From the NCBI GenBank assembly GCA_016296185.1, contig JAEDJT010000003.1:1-64000 (forward strand): a stretch of DNA of 64,000 nt. Direction: 5' to 3'. Below are positions 55,320-63,336 of this stretch, piece after piece (the stretch's first letter is position 1; the number at the start of each line of letters is the position of its first letter). The notes below the pieces were generated by a model. It did not search any database. It saw only the letters and a program-made list of their open reading frames with translations, and was not told the DNA's origin. The translations under genes were made by a program, and so were the position numbers. This DNA is from Bacilli bacterium. GTDB taxonomy: Bacteria; Bacillota_I; Bacilli_A; RF39; UBA660.

Positions 55320-56082
55320 AATAATTGAATTAAAAGATATAAGTAAGAAATTTAATACATTATCTGGTGAAGTCGAAGTTTTTAATAATATTAATATAGA
55401 CATTTATAGCAATGAGTTTTTATCTATTATTGGTACAAGTGGTTGTGGTAAAAGTACTTTACTAAATGTTATTTCTAAATTAGACAATCATTATGATGGT
55501 TCTGTTAACTATTTAGATGATATTACTATAGGTTATATGCTACAAGAAGATGCATTAATTGAATATTATAATGTGTTTGATAATATATGTTTAGGTTTAA
55601 AAATCAATAATAAATACAATGAAAATACTATTAATTATGTTAATAGTTTATTAGATAAATATGATCTAATTTCATATAAATATAAACATCCTAGTGAATT
55701 ATCCGGTGGTATGAGACAAAGAGTTGCTCTTATTAGAACTTTATCATTAAAACCTGATGTTTTATTATTAGATGAACCTTTTTCGGCTTTAGATTATACA
55801 ACTAGATTATTAATTAATAATGATGTTCATAAAATTATCAAAGATTCGGGTATAACTGCTATTATGGTGACACATGATATTGAAGAGGCATTAAGTATGT
55901 CAGATAGAATTATTGTATTAGATGGCAAACCTGCATCTATTAAGAATATTTATACTATCAATAACAATAATATTCCTTCTAAAAATAGAAACAATAATAA
56001 AGAAATATATGAAAGTATTTTGGATGATTTATGTCAGAAGAACAAAGAAAGTTTATCAAATCCTATAATCGAAACAAATTAG
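55312..56082 (+). CDS. ABC importer ATPase (SsuB/TauB type)
   Basis: A 256-residue ATPase with Walker A GTSGCGKST, signature LSGGMRQRVA, Walker B LLLDEPFSALD and the switch His in MVTHDIEEAL. LSGGMRQRVA and the length are typical for the nitrate/sulfonate/thiamin-precursor importer group. It begins inside the end of the binding-protein gene and its last 52 bases overlap the permease gene in another frame, so the three subunits are made from one message. Confidence 0.92.
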   Translation: MNKIIELKDISKKFNTLSGEVEVFNNINIDIYSNEFLSIIGTSGCGKSTLLNVISKLDNHYDGSVNYLDDITIGYMLQEDALIEYYNVFDNICLGLKINNKYNENTINYVNSLLDKYDLISYKYKHPSELSGGMRQRVALIRTLSLKPDVLLLDEPFSALDYTTRLLINNDVHKIIKDSGITAIMVTHDIEEALSMSDRIIVLDGKPASIKNIYTINNNNIPSKNRNNNKEIYESILDDLCQKNKESLSNPIIETN

Positions 56083-56819
56083 TAATAATTATTATAAGAT
56101 TATTTCTTATTATTTCATTTTTATTATGTTGGGAATTATTATCTAAGTATAATATTATTAATTCTTTTATATTTTGTAGTCCATTAAAAATAGTAAAATG
56201 TATTTATAATTTATATATTAATAATAATTTGTTTAATCATATATGTATTACTTTATATGAAACATTAATATCTTTTATTATCAGTATGTTTATAAGTATT
56301 ACGTTATCAACAATTTTATTTTTATTTAATAATGTTTATAAAATATTTGAACCTATTATTAATCTATTTAATTCATTACCTAAAGTAGCTCTCGGTCCAT
56401 TAATTATTATTATTTTTGGAGCAAATATTAACAGTGTAATAGTTATGGGAATACTTATTAGCTTTATAGTAACAAGTATAATGATTACTAATAGTTTTTA
56501 TAATACTAATAAGACTATGATTAAATTATTTAAAACATTTAAATCTAATAGTTTTCAACTTATTTATTATTTAATATTCCCATATAATATTAATACTATT
56601 ATATCAGCATTTAAATTAGGTATTAGTATGTGTTTAATTGGAGTTATATCTGGTGAGTTTTTAATTAGTAAGTCTGGTTTAGGATATTTAATAATATATG
56701 GAACACAAGTTTTTAATATGGATTTAGTTTTTAGTGGAATATCTTTATTATTAATACTATCTATCATTTTATATGAAGTTGTTAATTTTCTAGATTATTT
56801 AATTATTAAAAAAAAGTAA
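56031..56819 (+). CDS. ABC importer permease (SsuC/ThiX type)
   Basis: A 262-residue membrane protein with six helices. The EAA-type loop is weakly visible around FKSNSFQLIYYLIFPYNINTIISAFKLGISMCLIGVISGEFL, matching the conserved IPxxxPxIxxglrla...vxaE segment of this importer class. It starts at the ATG 56031 within the ATPase gene; the 52-base overlap is unusual but no later Met or clear ribosome binding site offers a better start. The substrate is that of the operon and unknown. Confidence 0.87.
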   Translation: MSEEQRKFIKSYNRNKLVIIIIRLFLIISFLLCWELLSKYNIINSFIFCSPLKIVKCIYNLYINNNLFNHICITLYETLISFIISMFISITLSTILFLFNNVYKIFEPIINLFNSLPKVALGPLIIIIFGANINSVIVMGILISFIVTSIMITNSFYNTNKTMIKLFKTFKSNSFQLIYYLIFPYNINTIISAFKLGISMCLIGVISGEFLISKSGLGYLIIYGTQVFNMDLVFSGISLLLILSIILYEVVNFLDYLIIKKK

Positions 56820-56838
56820 GATTACTATCTTACTTTTT
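56808..56838. terminator. bidirectional terminator in two gene ends
   Basis: AAGTAAGAT pairs with ATCTTACTT around a 4-base loop, flanked by A- and T-runs. It covers the last codons of the permease gene and of the convergent signal peptidase gene. Confidence 0.85.
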
Positions 56839-58339
56839 CTATTGATATAATAGGTTTTCTTGGCTTTTTAATCTTTTGATTTTTTACTTTTTGAACCTTA
56901 CCTTTTTTTGGTAAATTATTTTGTTTTTCTAATAATTCATCTATTGGTAATTTTGCTGGTTCATCTTTCTTAGTAGATTTTCTTTTTACAGTTTTAATAT
57001 CTTTAGGATCAAGATTTAATCTTGGTTTTTTATTTTTTTCCTTTTCTGTAATTTGTTTTTCAACTACTGGTTTTAATGTTACTTCAACTTTTTTAGATTC
57101 AGTTTTCTTTGGTTCTATTTCTCTAACATAAGTTTTATTAACACGTTTTTTATTTTTAGTTTCCTCTTCTGATACTACTTTAATACGGTTTCCTTTCAAG
57201 AAGTTTTCTTCTCTAACTTTTTTAGTTTTCTTTTCTTCTTGTTTATTTTCTTTTAATTTATCCATATCTTTTAGCATTTTATCAAGTTCTGCAATTTTAC
57301 TATCATATTCTTTTATTTTACTTGTTAATTCATCAGTATCTAATATTTCATATTGTTCATTAACTACTGTAGTTTTTACTTTTTTAGGTTTTGGTTTTTT
57401 AACTACTTTATCTTCTATAGGTTCTTGAACTATTTCTTCTTTTGATTCATTTTCAATATTAAATATTCCTAGAGGATCAAATAATGCTAAATCTTCTTCA
57501 TCAAGTTGTTCTATTTCTTCAATTTCTTGTTTTGTTACAACTTCCGGTTCTTCAACTTTTTTTGTTGTATATTTATTATTTTTAACTTCAATTATTGTTT
57601 CTTCATATTTTTCTAAGAAACTTTCATGTTTTGTTTTTATTTTTTTATCTAATTCTTTTTCTTTTAGTTCTGTTACTATTTCTTCTTTTCTTTGTTGCTC
57701 CATTTCTTTTTTATCTTCTTTTGATTCTATTACTTTTTCTTCTTTTACTGTAACTTTATTAACTTTATTTTTTAATTTAATTAATTTTATTAATTTATAT
57801 ACATCTATAAATATATATATTGCAATTGGAATTAATAATAGGAATAGCCATCCTTTTTTTTCTGATATTAAAAATTGTACTTTTCCTAGTTTTGGAATAA
57901 TAGCTATTTTTTTACCAATTACTTGATCATGTGTTACAAATAAACTATCAGGTTCTGAATTGTTATCACCTTGTGTCATATATTCATATTGTCCATCTGG
58001 TAACTGAGCTACTTCAACTACTCTATGAGTTATTGTCATTCCTTCGCTATTTGGAGCTTTAGATATATAAGTAATTATATCTCCTACTTGAATATTTTCA
58101 GGATTGTCTTCTCTAGCATTAATTACTACATCATATACTTCTATAGTTGGAGTCATACTTGGACTAACTATTGTATAAATAGATATTTTAGATCTATAAT
58201 CTTCATTATTTTGATTTATTTGTGATGTTATTATGTAATAAATTAAAAATAAACCAATTAGGCACACAAAAACAATTGCTATGTAATATAGCACTTTTAA
58301 CAAAACTGATAAAAATTTGTTTTTGTTTTTGTTTTCCAT
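56825..58339 (-). CDS. SipW-type signal peptidase with a long charged C-terminal tail
   Basis: A 504-residue protein. Residues 1-190 are an S26B (SipW/ER-type) signal peptidase: membrane helix about 12-36, catalytic Ser61 in IVSPSMTPT, His105 in TITHRVVEV replacing the Lys of ordinary type I enzymes, and GDNNSEPDS with the structural Asp; a second helix is at about 163-187. The remaining 315 residues are a Lys/Glu-rich, repetitive cytosolic tail without recognisable domains, far beyond the usual 180-200 total length. It is the third gene after two candidate substrate proteins, 10 bases away. Confidence 0.85.
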   Translation of the reverse strand: MENKNKNKFLSVLLKVLYYIAIVFVCLIGLFLIYYIITSQINQNNEDYRSKISIYTIVSPSMTPTIEVYDVVINAREDNPENIQVGDIITYISKAPNSEGMTITHRVVEVAQLPDGQYEYMTQGDNNSEPDSLFVTHDQVIGKKIAIIPKLGKVQFLISEKKGWLFLLLIPIAIYIFIDVYKLIKLIKLKNKVNKVTVKEEKVIESKEDKKEMEQQRKEEIVTELKEKELDKKIKTKHESFLEKYEETIIEVKNNKYTTKKVEEPEVVTKQEIEEIEQLDEEDLALFDPLGIFNIENESKEEIVQEPIEDKVVKKPKPKKVKTTVVNEQYEILDTDELTSKIKEYDSKIAELDKMLKDMDKLKENKQEEKKTKKVREENFLKGNRIKVVSEEETKNKKRVNKTYVREIEPKKTESKKVEVTLKPVVEKQITEKEKNKKPRLNLDPKDIKTVKRKSTKKDEPAKLPIDELLEKQNNLPKKGKVQKVKNQKIKKPRKPIISIEKVR

Positions 58340-58348
58340 ATATTTCCT

Positions 58349-58963
58349 CTAATCTAATAGACTTGTTTTGCTGTTGTTTTGTTCAATTATAATGTTTGCG
58401 TTATAAAAATTTGATGTATCTTCTGTGAATCCATTATAGTTAACATTAAATACATAAGTTATTGTTTCTTTAGGTGATATTTCAACATTTTCTAAAATAT
58501 TAGTATCACTTAAAGGCAATTCTTTTTTTATTGATGTCTCATTATTATTTGTAATTGTATACATTAAATTATTTGTTGATAAAAGGGATGTATTAATATT
58601 TTTTATTTTAATATCAAAAGTTATGTTAGTATCACCATCATTTGTTATTGTTATTATCTTAGGGCTTGATAATGAATAACCTGTAGTAATATTGTTTACT
58701 TCTAATTTTGAAGTATCGTTGTAAGTTGTTGAAAGGGTTTGATAATAAGTATGGGATACTGATTTTTTTTCTTTAGTTATATTATTAGTACTTGAGTATG
58801 CTTTTATAGCAAATATTGCTGATACTATAGTTGATACCATAGTAATAGCTAAGATAGATATGATAATTGTTGTTCTTATTCTTTGTTCTTTTTCTTCAGC
58901 CTGAATAAGAATACTATATTGATTTTCAAGTTCTTCTTTAAAGTTTTCTTTCGGCTTCTTCAT
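58349..58963 (-). CDS. SipW-dependent-type surface protein candidate A
   Basis: A 204-residue protein with a cytosolic N terminus of about 36 residues, one membrane helix or signal segment (about 37-58) and a Thr/Asn-rich beta domain. The pattern PKIITITNDGDTNITFDIKIKNI and the later YVFNVNYN strand are typical of TasA/camelysin-like beta sandwiches with the DUF-type ITNxGxxxI repeat. It is a likely substrate of the adjacent SipW-type peptidase, although the long cytosolic start is unusual for a signal peptide, so it could be an anchored assembly partner. Start after GGAAGTGA. Confidence 0.68.
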   Translation of the reverse strand: MKKPKENFKEELENQYSILIQAEEKEQRIRTTIIISILAITMVSTIVSAIFAIKAYSSTNNITKEKKSVSHTYYQTLSTTYNDTSKLEVNNITTGYSLSSPKIITITNDGDTNITFDIKIKNINTSLLSTNNLMYTITNNNETSIKKELPLSDTNILENVEISPKETITYVFNVNYNGFTEDTSNFYNANIIIEQNNSKTSLLD

Positions 58964-58980
58964 ATCTATCACTTCCTTTT

Positions 58981-59541
58981 TTATTCTTCTACTACAACTT
59001 TATAAGTACCTCCAAATGATTTATTAAAGTTATAAGATTGATCTCCATCTTTTGATACAAAACTAAATGTTATAGTACAATCATTTGTTTTATTCGTTTT
59101 TAATTCTAGATTATTAATAATAGTTAAATCTTCGTCGTCAGCTAATGGCATTTGTTTATTTTCTATTTTTTCGCCATTAGAACAAATTAATGTATAAACA
59201 AACTCTTCAGGGTGAGCAGTTTGGTAATTATTTCCGGTATTCCATGTACTTGATACATTACTCCATAAAATCTTGTAATTAATTGTATTTGAATTATTGT
59301 TTGTTATTGAAAAAGTTTTAGTAATTAAGTCTCCAGGGTTAAGATTAGACAAATTTAAAACATTATTTTGATTATAATTAATCGATAAACTTTTATACAT
59401 ATTATTTGCAGCTACTACTTCTTTGCTATTAATATCCGTTCTAGCCTGTTCACTAAAATATATTAAGCTAGTACATAGTACTGAAGATATTAATGTAAGC
59501 ACAGAAAAAGAACCTAGTAGTATCATCCACTTCTTGCCCAT
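58981..59541 (-). CDS. SipW-dependent-type surface protein candidate B
   Basis: A 186-residue secreted protein with a typical signal peptide (about 1-32, LGSFSVLTLISSVLCTS) and a beta-sandwich domain with LNPGDLITKTFSITNNNSNTI, a pattern seen in TasA/TapA-like proteins. Two Cys (TLICSNG and NDCTITF) may form a disulfide. It is the first gene of the three-gene cluster ending in the SipW-type peptidase; it could be a fibre subunit. Start at the ATG after AAGGGTGA. It is not proven to be a fibre protein. Confidence 0.7.
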   Translation of the reverse strand: MGKKWMILLGSFSVLTLISSVLCTSLIYFSEQARTDINSKEVVAANNMYKSLSINYNQNNVLNLSNLNPGDLITKTFSITNNNSNTINYKILWSNVSSTWNTGNNYQTAHPEEFVYTLICSNGEKIENKQMPLADDEDLTIINNLELKTNKTNDCTITFSFVSKDGDQSYNFNKSFGGTYKVVVEE

Positions 59542-59623
59542 CTTAATCACCCTTTTATTATATATAATATAATAACAAAAATTGTATTCTTTTACAACAA
59601 TAATGTATAAATATTAAATTTGT

Positions 59624-59632
59624 GATATAATA
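59624..59632 (+). promoter_or_regulatory. extended -10 promoter of the glycosyltransferase gene
   Basis: TGATATAAT just before the GAGGTG ribosome binding site of the gene at 59650. Confidence 0.55.
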
Positions 59633-59649
59633 CCAACGAGGTGTTATAA

Positions 59650-60594
59650 ATGAAATTAAGTGTCATTATTCCTTGTATGAATGAAGAGGGAAATGTTCAA
59701 GGTTTATATAACAAAATTAGTGAAACATTAAAAGGTAAAAAATACGAAATGATATATATAGACGATGGTTCTAAAGATAATACATTAGAAAAACTTCGTG
59801 AAATATATAAAAATGATACATTACATGTTAAAGTCTTATCTTTTTCAAGAAACTTCAAAAAAGAAGCAGCTATGTTAGCTGGACTACAACATGCTACTGG
59901 TGAATATACTTGTATTATCGATGGTGACTTACAACAAAATCCAGGTTATTTATTAGATATGATTAATTTCTTAGACGAAAATGACGATTATGATGAAGTT
60001 GCTATGGTTATGGAAGACAGAAGTTCATATGGTGGAATTATGGCTTTCTGTAAAAAAGCTTTTTATAAATTAATTGATAGTTTAAGTGAAGTTCATTTTG
60101 AAAATGGTGCATCTGATTTTAGAATGTTCAGATCAAATGTAAGAAAAGCTATGGTTAGTTTAGGAGAAAAAAATAGATTCACAAAAGGTATTTTCTCTTG
60201 GGTTGGATTTAAAGTTAAATATATGCCATACAAGGTTGAGCCAAGAACTTCTGGTAAATCAAGTTTTGGTTTCAAAAGCAGTATCAATTACGCTTTTGAA
60301 GGTATTTTAGCTTTCAGTACTAAACCATTAACATACGCTATTAAGTGTGGTGTATTATCATTATTTGCTGCATTTGTTTATTTAATTGTTTTATTAATTC
60401 AAGTTTTAGCATTTGACTTAACTTTTAAAGCAACTTATGCAATTATTTTATTATTGTTAGCTTTATTTGGTGTTCAATTTATTATTCTTGGTATAGTAGG
60501 AATGTATTTTTCTAAAGCTTATGTTGAAATCAAAAATAGACCTGTTTATGTAATTAAAGAAAAATTAGGTTTTAATGAAGAAACTATTTTATAA
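59650..60594 (+). CDS. GtrB/DPM1-like family 2 glycosyltransferase
   Basis: A 314-residue enzyme with a GT2 catalytic domain: VIIPCMNEEGNV at the start, YIDDGSKDNT, IDGDLQQNP (metal-binding DxD-type) and RNFKKEAAMLAGL. Two C-terminal membrane helices follow (about 232-254 and 266-290). This is the architecture of bactoprenol glucosyl transferase (GtrB/CsbB/YkcC), which loads a sugar on undecaprenyl phosphate for envelope decoration. No flippase GtrA or acceptor glycosyltransferase is adjacent. Confidence 0.9.
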   Translation: MKLSVIIPCMNEEGNVQGLYNKISETLKGKKYEMIYIDDGSKDNTLEKLREIYKNDTLHVKVLSFSRNFKKEAAMLAGLQHATGEYTCIIDGDLQQNPGYLLDMINFLDENDDYDEVAMVMEDRSSYGGIMAFCKKAFYKLIDSLSEVHFENGASDFRMFRSNVRKAMVSLGEKNRFTKGIFSWVGFKVKYMPYKVEPRTSGKSSFGFKSSINYAFEGILAFSTKPLTYAIKCGVLSLFAAFVYLIVLLIQVLAFDLTFKATYAIILLLLALFGVQFIILGIVGMYFSKAYVEIKNRPVYVIKEKLGFNEETIL

Positions 60595-60608
60595 TAGTTT
60601 TTTTTTTT
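60581..60608 (+). terminator. terminator overlapping the glycosyltransferase stop codon
   Basis: AAACTATT pairs with AATAGTTT around TTAT, including the stop codon, followed by a long T-run. Confidence 0.75.
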
Positions 60609-60616
60609 GATATAAT
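60608..60616 (+). promoter_or_regulatory. extended -10 promoter of the Tim44-like gene
   Basis: TGATATAAT starts directly after the T-run of the upstream terminator. Confidence 0.55.
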
Positions 60617-60641
60617 TAATTAATAATACGGAGGTAATTGT

Positions 60642-61568
60642 ATGACAAATAAGAAAAAACAACTTATTAACTATTTGTTAATTTTTATTATGATTATTGC
60701 TCCATTTACTATATCAATTGTTAAGGCCGATAGTGGTTGGGATTCTAGTTACGATTCTGGTAGTAGCTGGAGTTCTTCTAGTAGTTCTCATGATTATAGT
60801 TCTCATGATTATAGTTCTTATGATTATGGTTCACATAGTAGTAGCGGAAGTTATAGTAGTGGTTCATATTCTGATGGATCTGGTGCTTTTGAAATAATGG
60901 TATTAATTTATGTAATAATAATTATTATAATTATTTGTAACTCTAAGCCTTCTGATAAAGAAATGGCAGAAATAGCTCAAAGAGATGATAATTTATTAAA
61001 GAAGGCATCAGATATTACTGCTCAATTAGAAGCAAAATATTCTACTGATAATAAGATTAAATTATCAAAAGAAGAACAAGATAAAATAATTGATGATTTA
61101 TTTAATAATTATGTTGAAATACAAGATGCTTGGATGAATTTTGATTATGATTCTCTAAAAAAACTATGTACAGATGAGTTATATAATTCTTATATGTCTC
61201 AATTAAAAATATTAAAATCTAGTAATAATCAAAATATTATGAATGATTATAAATTATTAGATAGTAAAATTATAAGTTATGTTGATTTAAATGGCACTCA
61301 TTTAGTTAGAGTTTATATGAAAATTTCTCTATTTGATTATGTTATAAATATGGGAAGTAAAAATGTTATTAGAGGAACAAAATCATATCCTTTAACTAAT
61401 AATTACTATATGGAATTTATTAAAAAGTCTAATACTACATATGATAAATGTCCTTGTTGTGGAGCTGAATTAAAAGAATTAGTTCATGGTAGATGTTCAT
61501 ATTGTAGAAGTATTATTACTGATACATCAGGGGAATTTGTGTTAAGTAAAAAGACAAATATGAGATAG
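60642..61568 (+). CDS. membrane Tim44-like protein with Ser-rich linker and zinc ribbon
   Basis: A 308-residue protein with a signal or N-terminal membrane segment (about 9-28), a Ser/Tyr/Asp/His-rich linker (30-80), a second helix (83-99), a Tim44/mL45-like domain (about 110-262, with DIQ-type YVEIQDAWMNFDYDSLKKLCTDELY) and a C-terminal four-Cys zinc ribbon (CPCC at 270-273 and CSYC at 285-288). Membrane-associated Tim44-like proteins are of unknown role in bacteria. GGAGGT precedes the ATG. A soluble homologue follows at 61618. Confidence 0.72.
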   Translation: MTNKKKQLINYLLIFIMIIAPFTISIVKADSGWDSSYDSGSSWSSSSSSHDYSSHDYSSYDYGSHSSSGSYSSGSYSDGSGAFEIMVLIYVIIIIIIICNSKPSDKEMAEIAQRDDNLLKKASDITAQLEAKYSTDNKIKLSKEEQDKIIDDLFNNYVEIQDAWMNFDYDSLKKLCTDELYNSYMSQLKILKSSNNQNIMNDYKLLDSKIISYVDLNGTHLVRVYMKISLFDYVINMGSKNVIRGTKSYPLTNNYYMEFIKKSNTTYDKCPCCGAELKELVHGRCSYCRSIITDTSGEFVLSKKTNMR

Positions 61569-61592
61569 AAATGTTAAGGCATTTCTATTTTT
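61566..61592 (+). terminator. terminator after the Tim44-like gene
   Basis: AGAAATG pairs with CATTTCT, then ATTTTTAT. The next promoter begins a base later. Confidence 0.65.
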
Positions 61593-61601
61593 ATGCTATA
61601 A
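61593..61601 (+). promoter_or_regulatory. extended -10 promoter of the second Tim44-like gene
   Basis: TGCTATAAT, 16 bases before the ATG at 61618 with GGTGA in between. Confidence 0.6.
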
Positions 61602-61617
61602 TTATTTTGGTGATATT

Positions 61618-62160
61618 ATGACTATACAAGAATTACAGGAAAAAGATAAATCTTTTGTTGAAAGTTTATTTATAAGTAAGATAAATAATATTTTTGTTAA
61701 ACTTTTTACAGCTATAATATTAGATGAATTAAAAGATGTAGATCATTTTATTAATGATGATGTATATGAATATGCAAGTAATATAATTGAAAATGCTAAT
61801 TCAAAGAATGCTCGTCAAATGTATGATGAATTAAATGTTAAAGATAGTAAAATTTTAACTATAGAAGAAAATACTGAATGCTATATTATAAATGTATTAT
61901 TAAATGCTAGATATATGGATTATTTAATTGATAAAGAATCTGGTAAATATATTTCTGGTAATAATAAATATAGAACTGAAGATGATTATTATTTAACATT
62001 TACTAAAAGTAAAAATGCTACTACTCAAAACATTATAAAAAAATGTCCTGGTTGTGGTAATTCTCTTAGTGTTAATACATCTGGTGTATGTCCATATTGC
62101 CAATCAGTTTATGATCAAGAAAATCATGATTGGGTATTAACATCAATTAAAAAAAGATAG
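61618..62160 (+). CDS. soluble Tim44-like protein with zinc ribbon
   Basis: A 180-residue paralogue of the upstream protein without signal, linker or membrane helix. The Tim44-like part (about 15-140) again has the pattern ARYMDYLIDKESGKYISGNNKYRTEDDYYLTF, parallel to FDYVINMGSKNVIRGTKSYPL in the first copy. It ends in a four-Cys ribbon (Cys143, 146, 158 and 161). A cytosolic counterpart of the membrane-bound copy is the simplest reading. Confidence 0.7.
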   Translation: MTIQELQEKDKSFVESLFISKINNIFVKLFTAIILDELKDVDHFINDDVYEYASNIIENANSKNARQMYDELNVKDSKILTIEENTECYIINVLLNARYMDYLIDKESGKYISGNNKYRTEDDYYLTFTKSKNATTQNIIKKCPGCGNSLSVNTSGVCPYCQSVYDQENHDWVLTSIKKR

Positions 62161-62178
62161 TATAAACTATCTTTTATT
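62152..62178. terminator. bidirectional terminator
   Basis: AAAAGATAGT (62152-62161) pairs with ACTATCTTTT (62166-62175) and includes the stop codon of the plus-strand gene. It serves the convergent DUF3006 gene as well. Confidence 0.8.
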
Positions 62179-62392
62179 TTTTTATTAAATTACTGAATCT
62201 ATTTTTAATAGATTCTTTTCTTTTTTGTTCTTCTTCATTATCAATATAATATTCATTGTCTTTATAAACTACTATTGAACCCTCATGAATATCATCTTGT
62301 AATTTTTCTTTATCAATTTCTATTATTGATTCATTTTCTAAGTTTTCTAGTACTACTAGATTATCTTCTATTCTATCTACACAATATTTCAT
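62174..62392 (-). CDS. DUF3006-like small protein
   Basis: A 72-residue protein with the DUF3006 pattern YCVDRIEDNLVVLENLENESIIEI, then KEKL..DIHEGSIVVY, a small beta-rich domain, and a charged helical tail. DUF3006 genes commonly sit beside ComEC-like metallo-beta-lactamase hydrolases, as here, where only 2 bases separate it from the upstream gene. Function unknown. Confidence 0.78.
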   Translation of the reverse strand: MKYCVDRIEDNLVVLENLENESIIEIDKEKLQDDIHEGSIVVYKDNEYYIDNEEEQKRKESIKNRFSNLIKK

Positions 62393-62394
62393 AT

Positions 62395-63312
62395 TTACTC
62401 TCCATTTGTATCTGTTTCAATACTATTAATTTCTATTCTTGTTCCATCACTTGTTAATATAATTGTACCTAATTGGTCGGTACGATAAATCTTATCTGTA
62501 TATTTTTTTATATTATCAATTGTTTCTTTTGAGGGATGTCCATAACTGTTATCTTTTCCTACACTAATAATTGCATAATCTGGTGTTACTTTTGATAAGA
62601 AGTCTTTTTTTGAACTGTATTTAGAACCATGATGACCTACTTTTAATACATCTACATCAATTACTTCTTTACTTAATAATTGTTCAACTTTAGATGATGC
62701 ATCTCCCATGAACATATAAGAATAATTTCCAAAAATCATTTTTAATACTATAGATGAATTGTTTAAATCTTCTTCATCTTCTCCTGTATATAGTATTTCA
62801 AATTCTGCTTCACCTAAATTAAATTTATCACCAATTGTTGGTATTGTAACATTATAATTCTTCTTTTCTAATGATGATATAACCGATTCGAATGTTGATG
62901 TGTTAGCTATAGCATTTGGTAAATATACATTATCTATATCAAATGCATCAATTATGTTGTCTAATCCACCTATATGATCTTCGTGAGGATGTGTTCCTAC
63001 TACATAATCAAATTTATTAATACCTAATTCTTTTATGTAATTAACAATCTTTTTTCCATCATCATTATTACCTGCATCAATAAGCATATTATGATCTTTA
63101 TTTGATATTAAAATACAATCAGCTTGTCCGACATCTATAAACTGAATAGTTAAATTACTTGATACAATATTATATTTTTTTGTTTCTATATGTTTGATTG
63201 GTTCTTCAAACTCTAATTTATTTAAATTATTATAACCATATTCCAATATTACAGCTAATATGATACTAAGAATGATTAATGCTAAACTCCCCTTAGTGTT
63301 TCTTTTTGTCAT
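62395..63312 (-). CDS. ComEC/Rec2-like metallo-beta-lactamase-fold hydrolase
   Basis: A 305-residue protein with an N-terminal membrane helix or signal (about 8-27) and an extracytoplasmic MBL domain: IQFIDVGQADCILI, MLIDAGNN, the zinc motif THPHEDHIGGL, FMGDAS and VGHHGSKYSS. It equals the C-terminal hydrolase domain of ComEC without the channel part, as in many stand-alone ComEC-like hydrolases. DNA or nucleotide hydrolysis outside the cell is inferred. GGTGAT precedes the ATG; the -10 TGATATAAT overlaps the stop codon of the upstream gene. Confidence 0.88.
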   Translation of the reverse strand: MTKRNTKGSLALIILSIILAVILEYGYNNLNKLEFEEPIKHIETKKYNIVSSNLTIQFIDVGQADCILISNKDHNMLIDAGNNDDGKKIVNYIKELGINKFDYVVGTHPHEDHIGGLDNIIDAFDIDNVYLPNAIANTSTFESVISSLEKKNYNVTIPTIGDKFNLGEAEFEILYTGEDEEDLNNSSIVLKMIFGNYSYMFMGDASSKVEQLLSKEVIDVDVLKVGHHGSKYSSKKDFLSKVTPDYAIISVGKDNSYGHPSKETIDNIKKYTDKIYRTDQLGTIILTSDGTRIEINSIETDTNGE

Positions 63313-63327
63313 ATCATCACCATAATA

Positions 63328-63336
63328 ATTATATCA
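63328..63336 (-). promoter_or_regulatory. extended -10 promoter inside the upstream stop codon
   Basis: TGATATAAT on the minus strand overlaps the TAA stop (63331-63329) of the preceding gene. Confidence 0.5.
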
